A stretch of DNA of 17,962 nt, from positions 1-17,962 of the forward strand of contig JALOKO010000019.1 in NCBI GenBank assembly GCA_025456495.1, given 5' to 3'. The notes under the pieces were generated by a model, which had not been told where the DNA came from, ran no database searches, and worked only from the letters and a program-made list of their open reading frames with translations. The stretch comes from Bryobacterales bacterium. Lineage in GTDB: Bacteria > Acidobacteriota > Terriglobia > Bryobacterales > Bryobacteraceae. Below, one piece after another: positions 7,440 to 13,661 of the stretch. Numbering within the stretch: the first letter of the stretch is position 1; every line of letters begins with the position of its first letter. The translations under genes were made by a program, and so were the position numbers.

Positions 7440-8924
7440 ATGTCCGCATTTTGGTTCCACTACAACGCGCGGTGCGCGCGGCTGCTTCGGCGAGGCGTGC
7501 TGCTGCTGGCCTGTGTCAGCGCGCTTGCACCAGCCTTGCCCGCGCAGCGCCAAGCATCGCCATCGACGCCCGCCCCCGCAGTTGCCAAGCCTGCCGCATC
7601 CAGCGCCAAGCCGTCCCGGGCGCGGACCGTCAAGCCCAAGCCTGCCTCGCTGCCCACCGTGGTGCGGCCAGTGGACCCCGCCACCGCATTGCCGCTGCTG
7701 CGCGTGAACGTGGAGGGCGCCAAGCGATTCCAAGCGTCGCAGGTGGCCTCCCTGGCAGGCTTGACGATTGGCAGCCCCGTCAATCGCGACGCCTTCGCAG
7801 CGGCGCACCAGCAGTTGGTGAATTCCGGCGTTTTTGAGACAGTGGCCTATCGCTTTGAGAAACCGGCCACTGAGAACGGGTACGCGGTGACCTTCGAGGT
7901 GACGGAAACCGAGTTGTTCTACCCCATCCGCCTGGAGGACATTCCTCTTCCCATGGAGGAGGTGCAGGCGTTTCTTCGCCAGCAGGACCCCAGCTTCGAT
8001 GGCAACGTCCCGGCCACCGCACCCGGCATGCAGCGCTACGCGGGCTACATCGCGCAAATGCTGGCGCGGCAGGGCAACCCCATCGCCATTCGCGGGCTGG
8101 TGTGGGCCGAACAGGGCGGCGCCCTCAGCGTGATGTTCCGGCCGGACACGCCCATTCCCTCCATTAGCGACGTCCGCTTTCAGGGCAGCGCGGTCATTGA
8201 ACCGCTGGAATTGCGCCGGATTGTCATCCAGACCGCTACCGGCATCCTGTTCACGGAGGACCGCCTGCGCACCGTCCTCAACAACGAAGTGCTGCCGGCA
8301 TTCTGGGCCATCGGGCGCCTGGGCGTGCGCTTCACCAAGGTTGAGGCCGTCCCGCTGGAGGAAGAAAAAGGCGTGCGCGTGATGGTGACCGTCGAGGACG
8401 GCCCCCTCTACACCTTGCGCGCGGCCCGCGTGCTGGCCCGCGAGTATCGAGAGCAGGACCTGCTGGCTATCGGTCGCTTTCCGGTGGGCGAAGAAGCGCT
8501 CTGGACGAAAGTGGCTAGCGGGGTGAAGGCCATCCAGACACGTCTGCAGCGTGATGGGTATCTGGACGCCAAGGTCACCTGGGAACCCAAGTTGGAGGAA
8601 GCCCAGGGTCAGGTGGACCTCACCGTCGTGCTGGAAGAGGGTCCCCAATATCTCTTCCGCGCCCTCAAGGTGGAAGGGCTTGACCTGGTGACTGAGCAGG
8701 AACTGCGGAAGCTCTGGAGCCTGACGCCGGGCAAGCCGTTCAATGCCCTCTACCCGGACTATTTCCTGCAGCAGATTCGCGAACTCGGCCTGATGGACAA
8801 TCTGGGCGAAACCAAGGCCACCGTGGAACGCAATGAACGCAGCCACGATGCCACCGTCACCCTGGTGTTCAAGGCTGAGGACCGAAGCCCGAAGCCGCGG
8901 GTTCCGCTGGTCCGGCCTCAGTAG
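7440..8924 (+). CDS. Exported protein with several POTRA domains, no beta-barrel
   Basis: The 494-residue protein starts with a long, arginine-containing signal peptide (about 1-36, ending ALPAQ) and an Ala/Pro/Lys linker (37-80). It then shows POTRA-like units with the usual strand-helix-helix-strand pattern and G-rich turns: about 86-156 (LRVNVEGAKRFQASQVASL, HQQLVNSGVFETVAYRF), 241-322 (ISDVRFQGSAVIEP, VTVEDGP), 323-401 (LRAARVLAREY, LQRDGYLDA, VVLEEGP) and 403-478 (YLFRALKVEGLDLVTEQEL). POTRA domains belong to BamA/TamA/FtsQ-type proteins and bind partner polypeptides in the periplasm. Here the protein ends right after the last unit, with no Omp85 barrel and no C-terminal aromatic residue. 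It may be a soluble periplasmic adaptor to a BamA- or TamA-like machine. It lacks a visible Shine-Dalgarno; the stop codon lies at the edge of a 24-bp tandem repeat. Confidence 0.82.
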   Translation: MSAFWFHYNARCARLLRRGVLLLACVSALAPALPAQRQASPSTPAPAVAKPAASSAKPSRARTVKPKPASLPTVVRPVDPATALPLLRVNVEGAKRFQASQVASLAGLTIGSPVNRDAFAAAHQQLVNSGVFETVAYRFEKPATENGYAVTFEVTETELFYPIRLEDIPLPMEEVQAFLRQQDPSFDGNVPATAPGMQRYAGYIAQMLARQGNPIAIRGLVWAEQGGALSVMFRPDTPIPSISDVRFQGSAVIEPLELRRIVIQTATGILFTEDRLRTVLNNEVLPAFWAIGRLGVRFTKVEAVPLEEEKGVRVMVTVEDGPLYTLRAARVLAREYREQDLLAIGRFPVGEEALWTKVASGVKAIQTRLQRDGYLDAKVTWEPKLEEAQGQVDLTVVLEEGPQYLFRALKVEGLDLVTEQELRKLWSLTPGKPFNALYPDYFLQQIRELGLMDNLGETKATVERNERSHDATVTLVFKAEDRSPKPRVPLVRPQ

Positions 8925-8999
8925 GCCCGCGTCCGCCTTAGGCACACGGCCCGCGTCCGCCTCAGGCACAAGGCCCACGTCCGTCTCAGGCACAAGGCC
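8924..8999. repeat. Tandem repeat, 24-bp unit, three copies plus partials
   Basis: Units at 8924-8947, 8948-8971 and 8972-8995 differ at only a few positions; the core is CGTCCGCCTCAGGCACAA preceded by GGCCCG. A partial unit follows at 8996. The last codons of the POTRA gene (GTCCGGCCTCAGTAGGC, about 8911-8927) match the same core, so the repeat appears to run through the stop codon. There are no spacers between units, so this is not a CRISPR. Confidence 0.85.
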
Positions 9000-9147
9000 A
9001 CTGCGCATCCGGGTCACTGTGGCCCGCAACGTGCAACTCTTGTCACTGGAAAGCCGGGAATCTCTGGTTTTCCAGCAATCCCTTGGCCAGCGTGGGTAAA
9101 TCCTACGAATCGGCAGGGGAAAATTTACAAGTTGGAGAGTTGCATCG

Positions 9148-9522
9148 ATGGTCGCCCGTTGCCTGTGTCTACTTCTTTGCCTCGCCGTCGCCCTGCCTGC
9201 CCGGTGGGCGGATCCCATGCCCGAAGAGCCTGCCCAACGGCGGGAATCGCGGTCACCGCACGAAGCGGCGCTCTGTGCCCCGGACGCGTCGGCGCCCACC
9301 TCGTGCGCGGCACAGGCAGCCATTGATGAAGCACCCAACCCCACTGCGGCGAATTCCCGAAACCAGGCTGCACAGCCCTTCTCGGAAGCCGAGGAGGAAG
9401 CGCTGCAAGCGCGTGCGGAGGAGCCTGACCCGCAGGTAGCCGGTGGCGCCATGTCCAACCAACACCTCACCTACGCGGTGATTGCCCTGGCTGCGATTGT
9501 CCTGGTGCTGATTGCCAAATGA
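9148..9522 (+). CDS. Small exported protein with C-terminal transmembrane anchor, unknown
   Basis: I do not recognise the family. The 124-residue product has an N-terminal signal peptide (about 1-21, Cys/Leu/Ala-rich), a polar low-complexity ectodomain rich in Ala, Glu and Pro with two cysteines (43 and 53), and an acidic helix (FSEAEEEALQARAEE, 78-92). Gly-Gly follows at 99-100, and a C-terminal transmembrane segment spans about 107-123 (LTYAVIALAAIVLVLIA) ending in Lys. This suggests a type I membrane protein facing the periplasm. GGAGAG ends 9 nt ahead of the ATG. Its TGA overlaps the ATG of the C39-like peptidase (ATGA, 9519-9522), so the two are translationally coupled and probably work together as substrate, anchor or activator. 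The role is inference only. Confidence 0.75.
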   Translation: MVARCLCLLLCLAVALPARWADPMPEEPAQRRESRSPHEAALCAPDASAPTSCAAQAAIDEAPNPTAANSRNQAAQPFSEAEEEALQARAEEPDPQVAGGAMSNQHLTYAVIALAAIVLVLIAK

Positions 9523-10232
9523 GACACGGACTGCATTGCTGCATCCTGGGTTGCCTGCTGCTCGTGGCCGGCTTGGCCTCCGCCGCATCCCTGGAGGTAC
9601 CCTTTTACCCTCAGCAGAAAAACGGCTGCGGCGCTGCCAGCATTGCGATGGTGCTGCACTATTGGCACGTTCAGCAGCCGGACGCCGTGCCACACGCGCC
9701 GGATGCCGACGGCATTTATCGGGAACTGTATCAGCCAAGCCGGAAGGGTATCCCCCTCGCCGACATGAAGCGCTATCTGCAAGCACAAGCGCTGCGGGTG
9801 TACACGCTGCGGGGAAGCATTGAGGATCTGCGCCAGCACCTGGACAAGGGGCGGCCCGTGGTGGTGGCAACCCGCTCAGCCGCGCGTAAACCCACCCACT
9901 TTGTGGTGGTCACGGGTTTGGATGGCGACAGTGTGTGGTTGAACGACCCAACCAGCGCGAAACCGAAGCGCAGGAAGCGACAGCAGTTCCTACAGCACTG
10001 GCAGCGGGCGGGCGCGTGGATGCTGCTGGCTACACCAAGCGAAACCGTAGCCGACACGAACCTGCCCGGGGCGGGCACGGACTCCGCCCTCCGGCTGGTG
10101 GCCCCCCTTCGGGCCGATGCCCCCCTTCCGGCCGATGCCCCCCTTCCGGCCGATGCCCCCCTTCCGGCCGATTCGCGGTCACAATCGGCGGCGCAACCGG
10201 CGACGCCGCTGCGGACGGGTGCAACCCAATGA
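9519..10232 (+). CDS. Secreted C39-like cysteine peptidase
   Basis: The 237-residue protein begins with a signal peptide (about 1-23, ending GLASAA) and a papain-like C39 domain (about 24-175). The catalytic set is visible: Gln33 (oxyanion hole) and Cys37 in PQQKNGCGAASIAMVLHYW, His127 in THFVVVTGLDGD, and Asp143 in WLNDP. There is no ABC-transporter part, so this is a stand-alone peptidase rather than a bacteriocin exporter domain. C39 enzymes typically cut after double glycine; the overlapping upstream protein carries such a pair next to its membrane anchor. The C-terminal 50 residues are low complexity, including four copies of APLPAD (the first reads APLRAD), encoded by an 18-bp tandem repeat. 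The start overlaps the previous stop by 4 bp. The actual substrate is unknown. Confidence 0.87.
   Translation: MRHGLHCCILGCLLLVAGLASAASLEVPFYPQQKNGCGAASIAMVLHYWHVQQPDAVPHAPDADGIYRELYQPSRKGIPLADMKRYLQAQALRVYTLRGSIEDLRQHLDKGRPVVVATRSAARKPTHFVVVTGLDGDSVWLNDPTSAKPKRRKRQQFLQHWQRAGAWMLLATPSETVADTNLPGAGTDSALRLVAPLRADAPLPADAPLPADAPLPADSRSQSAAQPATPLRTGATQ
10101..10172 (+). repeat. 18-bp tandem repeat, four copies, in the C39 gene
   Basis: Four head-to-tail copies of GCCCCCCTTCCGGCCGAT (10101-10118, 10119-10136, 10137-10154, 10155-10172). The first has one substitution (CGGGCC for CCGGCC); the other three are identical. Each encodes one APLPAD hexapeptide, keeping frame. Near-identity implies recent expansion and likely copy-number variation between strains. 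Confidence 0.95.
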
Positions 10233-10303
10233 TCTTCCACCCACCGGGAAGCCTCCACGAAACGGGTCATTTATCCTTTGGCCTGCTTCCTTCAGCATGC
10301 GAC

Positions 10304-10328
10304 GGCGCGGCAGCACTCCTGCCGTGCC
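10304..10328 (+). terminator. Strong hairpin downstream of C39 gene
   Basis: GGCGCGGCAG (10304-10313) pairs with CTGCCGTGCC (10319-10328), ten pairs including one G-T, around a CACTC loop. It lies between the C39 stop and the glycosidase start, a natural place for transcript termination. It is followed by CCTTGC rather than a T-run, so efficient intrinsic termination is doubtful. Confidence 0.4.
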
Positions 10329-10376
10329 CCTTGCTCCATCGCCTCCGGCAACGTACGCTTCCACGGGCTTGTTTGT

Positions 10377-10382
10377 CACAAT
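10377..10382 (+). promoter_or_regulatory. CACAAT -10-like hexamer abutting glycosidase start
   Basis: TG-T-CACAAT is followed by 7 nt (AAGGGGA) and the ATG at 10390. A start site 7 nt after the hexamer would put the mRNA 5' end at the start codon itself. AAGGGG is too close to the ATG to be an ordinary ribosome site. Confidence 0.35.
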
Positions 10383-10389
10383 AAGGGGA

Positions 10390-12267
10390 ATGGTATTCCG
10401 TGTCCTGATGTCGCTGTTGCTTGGCGCGCTGTGGACCTGCGCCGCGCTGGCGCAGCCTACCTGCCCGCCCACCCCGGTTTACTCACCCTGCGATCTGGTG
10501 TTGGAGCTGAGTGCCGACGAACTGGCCCAGCATCCCAACCCGCACGCCACCGTGCGCATCACCGCCGAGTTCCGCTCGCCTGGCACGCGCACCTTCCCCC
10601 TGATCGCGTTCTGGGATGGCGGCAATCGTTTCGTGGTTCGTTTCGCGCCCACTGACCCGGGCCGGTGGCTGGTTCGCTTCACGGGCAACATCCCCCGCAT
10701 CAACGGCACGATGGCCACCGTGGAGGCCACCGACGCCGCAGTCCCCGGGTTCCTGGAACCGGCCAACCTCCACCACTGGCGCACCAGCAAAGACCGGCAA
10801 CCACATCTCTGGATGGGCGACACCCTCTACAGCTTCGCCAGCATGCCGGAGGAAACCTTCCAGGCCATCCTGGCCGCCCGCAAACAGCAGGGATTCACGC
10901 ACATCCGGGGCTATCTGCTGGGAGCGCGCCCCGATAACCAACCCCAGCAGCGCACCTTCGCCCTGCCTGCTGCTGACGCCGTCAACCCCGCCCACTTCCA
11001 GCAGGTAGACCGCCGCATCCGCGCCATGAACGATGCCGGCATGGTGGTGGATCTGGTGCTGGGCTGGGACAAGAATCACCTTGCCGAGGCACTGCCCACC
11101 GTGGCCCAGCGTCGACGCTATCTGGATTACGTCATCGGCCGTTACAGCGCCTTTCGCGTCACCTGGCAATTGGTGCAGGAGTTTGAGGAATACACCAACG
11201 GGCGCGCCTTTGTGAAAGAGCTGGGCGAGTACCTGAAGGCCCACGATCCTTACCAGCATCCACGCACCACCCATACCTTGCGCACCACCTCTCCCCTGGC
11301 CAAAGACGGGTGGATGACCTACATGCTGTATCAATCCAGCGACAACCAGTTGGGCGCCATCGAACACCAGTTGTACCAGATGCCCTTTGTCAACGCGGAG
11401 TTTGGCTACGAGAACTCCGGCGCGGGCGCAAGCCATACCCACCACGTGGATGCAGACACCTTCCGCAAACGCCTGTGGAACGCCACAATGGATGGCCAAC
11501 ACCCAACCTACGGCAACACCGGCGTCTATGGCGGGTCGTTTGACGCCAATGCCCGCTTCGCGGAATCCCCAGGAGCCCAGGCCATGAAGGTGTGGCGCGG
11601 CCTGATGGAGCGGACACGCTACTGGGAACTGGAGCCCTACTTCGATGTCTCCGGGGCGCGCTGCCTGGGGCTGCACGGGGAGGATACCCCGCAGTTCCTG
11701 TGTTACGTGGAGACTGGGGGCAGCCTGGAGTTGCGCTTCGTCCGGCGCAACAGTTTCAAGGCCGAGTGGATCAATCCCGCCGACGGCACCGTGGTTCCTT
11801 TGAAGGAGTTCAAAGATGACCTGTTCGCCGGCGCGCCTCCCTCGCCCGGTCAGGACTGGCTGCTGCACGTCTACCGCGAAGGACGATTGGGCAGCCTGAA
11901 GAGCTATAAGTTCGAGAGCCGCTATGTGCCCGTTCAAGACCCGGACAACGCCACCGCCCGCGTCCCGTATGAGGTGACTGAACCTGCGGCGATGGAGGTT
12001 CCGGTGGGGGATGGGTTGCAGGCGCCCTTCGCCATCCGGTTAACCCGCGAGTCGCGCGCCAGCAGTCGCATGATGTACCTTTGGGTGGCCGAGAACACCA
12101 TTGGCGGCCAAGGCCATCGCATCGCGGGCGTCGGCGACAAGGGATTCCTGCAGTTTCAGAAGGAGGCCGTCGGCGCGCTTCCGTCCGTGGTGAACATCCG
12201 CGTGTATGGCCTGAACGCCGTAGGCAAGCTGTACTTCGTGGACAAGGTGTACCGGCTGACCCCATGA
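10390..12267 (+). CDS. Secreted glycoside hydrolase, DUF5060/DUF4038-like
   Basis: The 625-residue protein has a signal peptide (1-21, ending ALAQ). Next is an Ig-like N-terminal domain (about 30-115) typical of DUF5060: NPHATVRITAEFRSPGT, AFWDGGNRFVVRFAPTDPGRW. A TIM-barrel region of DUF4038/apiosidase type follows (about 125-420): HLWMGDTLYSF, GFTHIRGYLLG, DLVLGWDKNH, WQLVQEFEEY and FVNAEFGYE. Glu264 (or 266) and Glu337 sit where the acid/base and nucleophile of clan A glycosidases would be. The remaining C-terminus is beta-rich. Family resemblance suggests action on terminal sugars of plant-type polysaccharides in the periplasm or outside; the exact linkage is not readable. The start at 10390 is chosen for the signal peptide; ATG 10408 is an alternative. 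The stop overlaps an ATG of a 28-codon frame leading to tsaB. Confidence 0.82.
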   Translation: MVFRVLMSLLLGALWTCAALAQPTCPPTPVYSPCDLVLELSADELAQHPNPHATVRITAEFRSPGTRTFPLIAFWDGGNRFVVRFAPTDPGRWLVRFTGNIPRINGTMATVEATDAAVPGFLEPANLHHWRTSKDRQPHLWMGDTLYSFASMPEETFQAILAARKQQGFTHIRGYLLGARPDNQPQQRTFALPAADAVNPAHFQQVDRRIRAMNDAGMVVDLVLGWDKNHLAEALPTVAQRRRYLDYVIGRYSAFRVTWQLVQEFEEYTNGRAFVKELGEYLKAHDPYQHPRTTHTLRTTSPLAKDGWMTYMLYQSSDNQLGAIEHQLYQMPFVNAEFGYENSGAGASHTHHVDADTFRKRLWNATMDGQHPTYGNTGVYGGSFDANARFAESPGAQAMKVWRGLMERTRYWELEPYFDVSGARCLGLHGEDTPQFLCYVETGGSLELRFVRRNSFKAEWINPADGTVVPLKEFKDDLFAGAPPSPGQDWLLHVYREGRLGSLKSYKFESRYVPVQDPDNATARVPYEVTEPAAMEVPVGDGLQAPFAIRLTRESRASSRMMYLWVAENTIGGQGHRIAGVGDKGFLQFQKEAVGALPSVVNIRVYGLNAVGKLYFVDKVYRLTP

Positions 12268-12350
12268 GCACCCCTCGTCAGCGGCAGGGGCGCTGCGTCC
12301 CATGCGCCCCACAGAACCTATCCCACTCACGGATGGGGCCATCGCGATGA
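12264..12350 (+). CDS. Possible 28-codon coupling ORF between glycosidase and tsaB
   Basis: Starts MSTPRQRQGRC. Its ATG overlaps the glycosidase stop (ATGA, 12264-12267) and its own TGA overlaps the preferred tsaB start (ATGA, 12347-12350). Translating ribosomes could therefore pass from one gene to the next. The peptide has no recognisable features, and chance overlap is quite possible. Confidence 0.25.
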   Translation: MSTPRQRQGRCVPCAPQNLSHSRMGPSR

Positions 12351-13213
12351 TCGATGAGGCCATCCTGGTAATTGACACGGGCACGCGCCCCGGCTTTGTG
12401 GCCGTGTGGGCGCCCGAACAACGGCTGGCCTACCGGGAGTTCAGCCATGCGCGCCGACAGGGCGAGGAGATTGCCGATTGCATCCGGGCCACCCTGCGCG
12501 AGAGCGGCTTCGGAGCGCCCACTACGGCGCTGCCCGCGCTCCGGGCCATTGCCGTCGCCACCGGCCCGGGGTCGTTCAGCAGCGTCCGCATCGGATTGGG
12601 CGCCGCAAAGAGCCTGGCCGAAACTGCTGGAACCCCTCTGGTGGGCGTTTCGTTGCTGGACGCAGCGTCCCTGGCCGCACCCCACGGCGCCTGTCTGGTT
12701 ACCCTGCCTGCTAGCCGCGGCGAGTGGTACTTCGCCTTCTACGGGGAGGATGGCAGGATCTCCGGAGTCCCCAGTGTCTCTAGTCTGCAGCGCATCATGC
12801 AGGTTGAACAGTTCCGGGCAGTCAAGGGCTGGATTCAGGTTGTCGAACCCGCCAACGCCCCGCATGGCGGCCTGGGCAGTTCTCCATTCGGGCCTGGCAG
12901 TTCCCCATCTGGCCTGGGCGCCCCAGTCGGGCAGGCAGACCTAACCCTTGTAGAGGGGATAGGAATCCCCACACTGGGGGATCACCCTTCCCCGAACGGG
13001 GATCCCCCTTTTTCGCTGATGGATTCCCCGCAATTGGCGGAAATGCTGGTCCGCGAGGCGTGGCGACGCATCCACAGCACCAGTCTGGATGACCCCCTCA
13101 GCCTGGACGCCCTCTACGTGCGTCGCGATGACGCCGATGGGGCGTGGACCGATCCCAAAGCGGACCTTTCCCGTATTACCGCTGCCCCGTTTCCGGCAGG
13201 GTTCCCCAGGTAA
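12347..13213 (+). CDS. tsaB: tRNA threonylcarbamoyladenosine biosynthesis protein TsaB
   Basis: Non-catalytic partner of TsaD in making t6A at position 37 of ANN-decoding tRNAs. Visible signatures: ILVIDTG at the N-terminus (first strand of the ASKHA fold), then ALRAIAVATGPGSFSSVRIGLGAAKSLAE (the TsaB GPGSFTGLRIG block) and DDPLSLDALYVRRDDADGAW near the C-terminus. The start at 12347 (288 aa) is preferred because family members begin only a few residues before this strand; ATG 12302 would add 15 residues. Compared with usual TsaB (about 220-240 aa) it carries an extra G/S/P-rich stretch around 12860-13020, whose DNA holds imperfect repeats and a terminator-like palindrome. It follows the glycosidase by 79 bp with a possible coupling frame. 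No rimI or tsaE is adjacent. Confidence 0.93.
   Translation: MIDEAILVIDTGTRPGFVAVWAPEQRLAYREFSHARRQGEEIADCIRATLRESGFGAPTTALPALRAIAVATGPGSFSSVRIGLGAAKSLAETAGTPLVGVSLLDAASLAAPHGACLVTLPASRGEWYFAFYGEDGRISGVPSVSSLQRIMQVEQFRAVKGWIQVVEPANAPHGGLGSSPFGPGSSPSGLGAPVGQADLTLVEGIGIPTLGDHPSPNGDPPFSLMDSPQLAEMLVREAWRRIHSTSLDDPLSLDALYVRRDDADGAWTDPKADLSRITAAPFPAGFPR
12868..12927 (+). repeat. Imperfect tandem repeat, about 20-22 bp, within tsaB
   Basis: Three degenerate units each starting GGCCTGG (about 12869, 12890 and 12911), for example GGCCTGGCAGTTCCCCATCT, encoding a Gly/Ser/Pro-rich stretch (GGLGSSPFGPGSSPSGLG). It lies in the extra segment not expected in TsaB. Divergence between copies suggests an older expansion than the 18-bp repeat in the C39 gene. 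Confidence 0.6.
12976..13013 (+). terminator. Terminator-like palindrome inside tsaB
   Basis: GGGGGATC (12976-12983) pairs perfectly with GATCCCCC (13001-13008), with further inner pairing CCC/GGG, and is followed at once by five T (13009-13013). A smaller palindrome, GGGGA/TCCCC, precedes it at about 12956-12970. It has the form of an intrinsic terminator but lies within the open frame, about 200 bp before the stop codon. Confidence 0.5.
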
Positions 13214-13290
13214 TGGACCCGGCCAAACGCCTGCGGCCACGTCTTCCGGACGGCGCAACTTCTGGCTGCTTCGGCTCGATAACCCTGCCG

Positions 13291-13317
13291 ACGGCGTCCG
13301 GCGCAACGCCCGTTTTT
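13291..13317 (+). terminator. Probable intrinsic terminator after tsaB
   Basis: ACGGCGT (13291-13297) pairs with ACGCCCGT (13306-13313) with a one-base bulge, loop of 8 nt, followed directly by a five-T run (13313-13317). It sits 78 bp after the tsaB stop, where the operon would be expected to end. Confidence 0.5.
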
Positions 13318-13613
13318 CATTCGCAGGTTACAGAATCCGGGCAGGATTCACATTTTCTGCTGCCAATCCGGTAGACTTCGTGGTACTACTATCCTAGAAC
13401 CAAAAACTTGGGAAGATGTTGAAATAAGGGTGCCCTCGTAGGCCACTTTTGCAACGAAAAACTATCCTGTTTTCAATGCTTTTCGTGTCTTTCGCAGGCG
13501 CCTGAGGGCGGCATGTGTTTGCCGCATTGCAGTTTTCCGGTTGCGGAGCGACGGTTTTTCTGGTTAAGTGACTCCAGGTGGGGTACTAATACCGTCGATC
13601 CAGAACGCATGGG

Positions 13614-13642
13614 CTGGCACCGCCATCGGATCGGGCTAGAAT
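13614..13642 (+). promoter_or_regulatory. Probable sigma70-type promoter of LuxR-type regulator
   Basis: CTGGCA (13614-13619, four of six matches to TTGACA), 17-bp spacer, TAGAAT (13637-13642, five of six to TATAAT). A start about 7 nt downstream gives a leader of about 12 nt with GAG before the ATG at 13662. This is the best-formed promoter I see in the window. Confidence 0.5.
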
Positions 13643-13661
13643 TTTTTCTCGTGAGTGAACG

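Larger units (their letters stand above)
13214..13661. other. 448-bp intergenic region between tsaB and LuxR-type regulator
   Basis: It holds a probable tsaB terminator (13291-13317) and the promoter of the downstream regulator (13614-13642). Between them are a 10-bp perfect palindrome CAGGCGCCTG (13495-13504) and a small hairpin GCGGCA/TGCCGC (13508-13525). There is also GGTACTAATACC (13582-13593), an interrupted inverted repeat that could be an operator about 30 bp ahead of the -35. No open frame in it looks like a gene. Confidence 0.55.

Noticed and set aside
6524..7837. Plus-strand open frame of 437 codons across the VanX and POTRA region
   Set aside because: Overlaps two supported genes in other frames, and its sequence has no coherent domain.
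8924..8999. CRISPR array
   Set aside because: The 24-bp units are directly adjacent with no spacers and no cas gene nearby.
7353..9470. Long minus-strand open frame (705 codons) antisense to the POTRA gene and beyond
   Set aside because: It covers the well-supported POTRA gene, has His/Gln/Gly-rich composition typical of antisense frames in GC-rich DNA, and no recognisable domain or ribosome site.
9519..10232. Bacteriocin export system
   Set aside because: The C39-like protein has no ABC transporter parts, and the neighbour is a signal-peptide and TM protein, not a leader-type bacteriocin precursor.
10483..11937. Minus-strand open frame of 484 codons antisense to the glycosidase
   Set aside because: Shadow of a clear glycosidase gene; no domain, no credible start.
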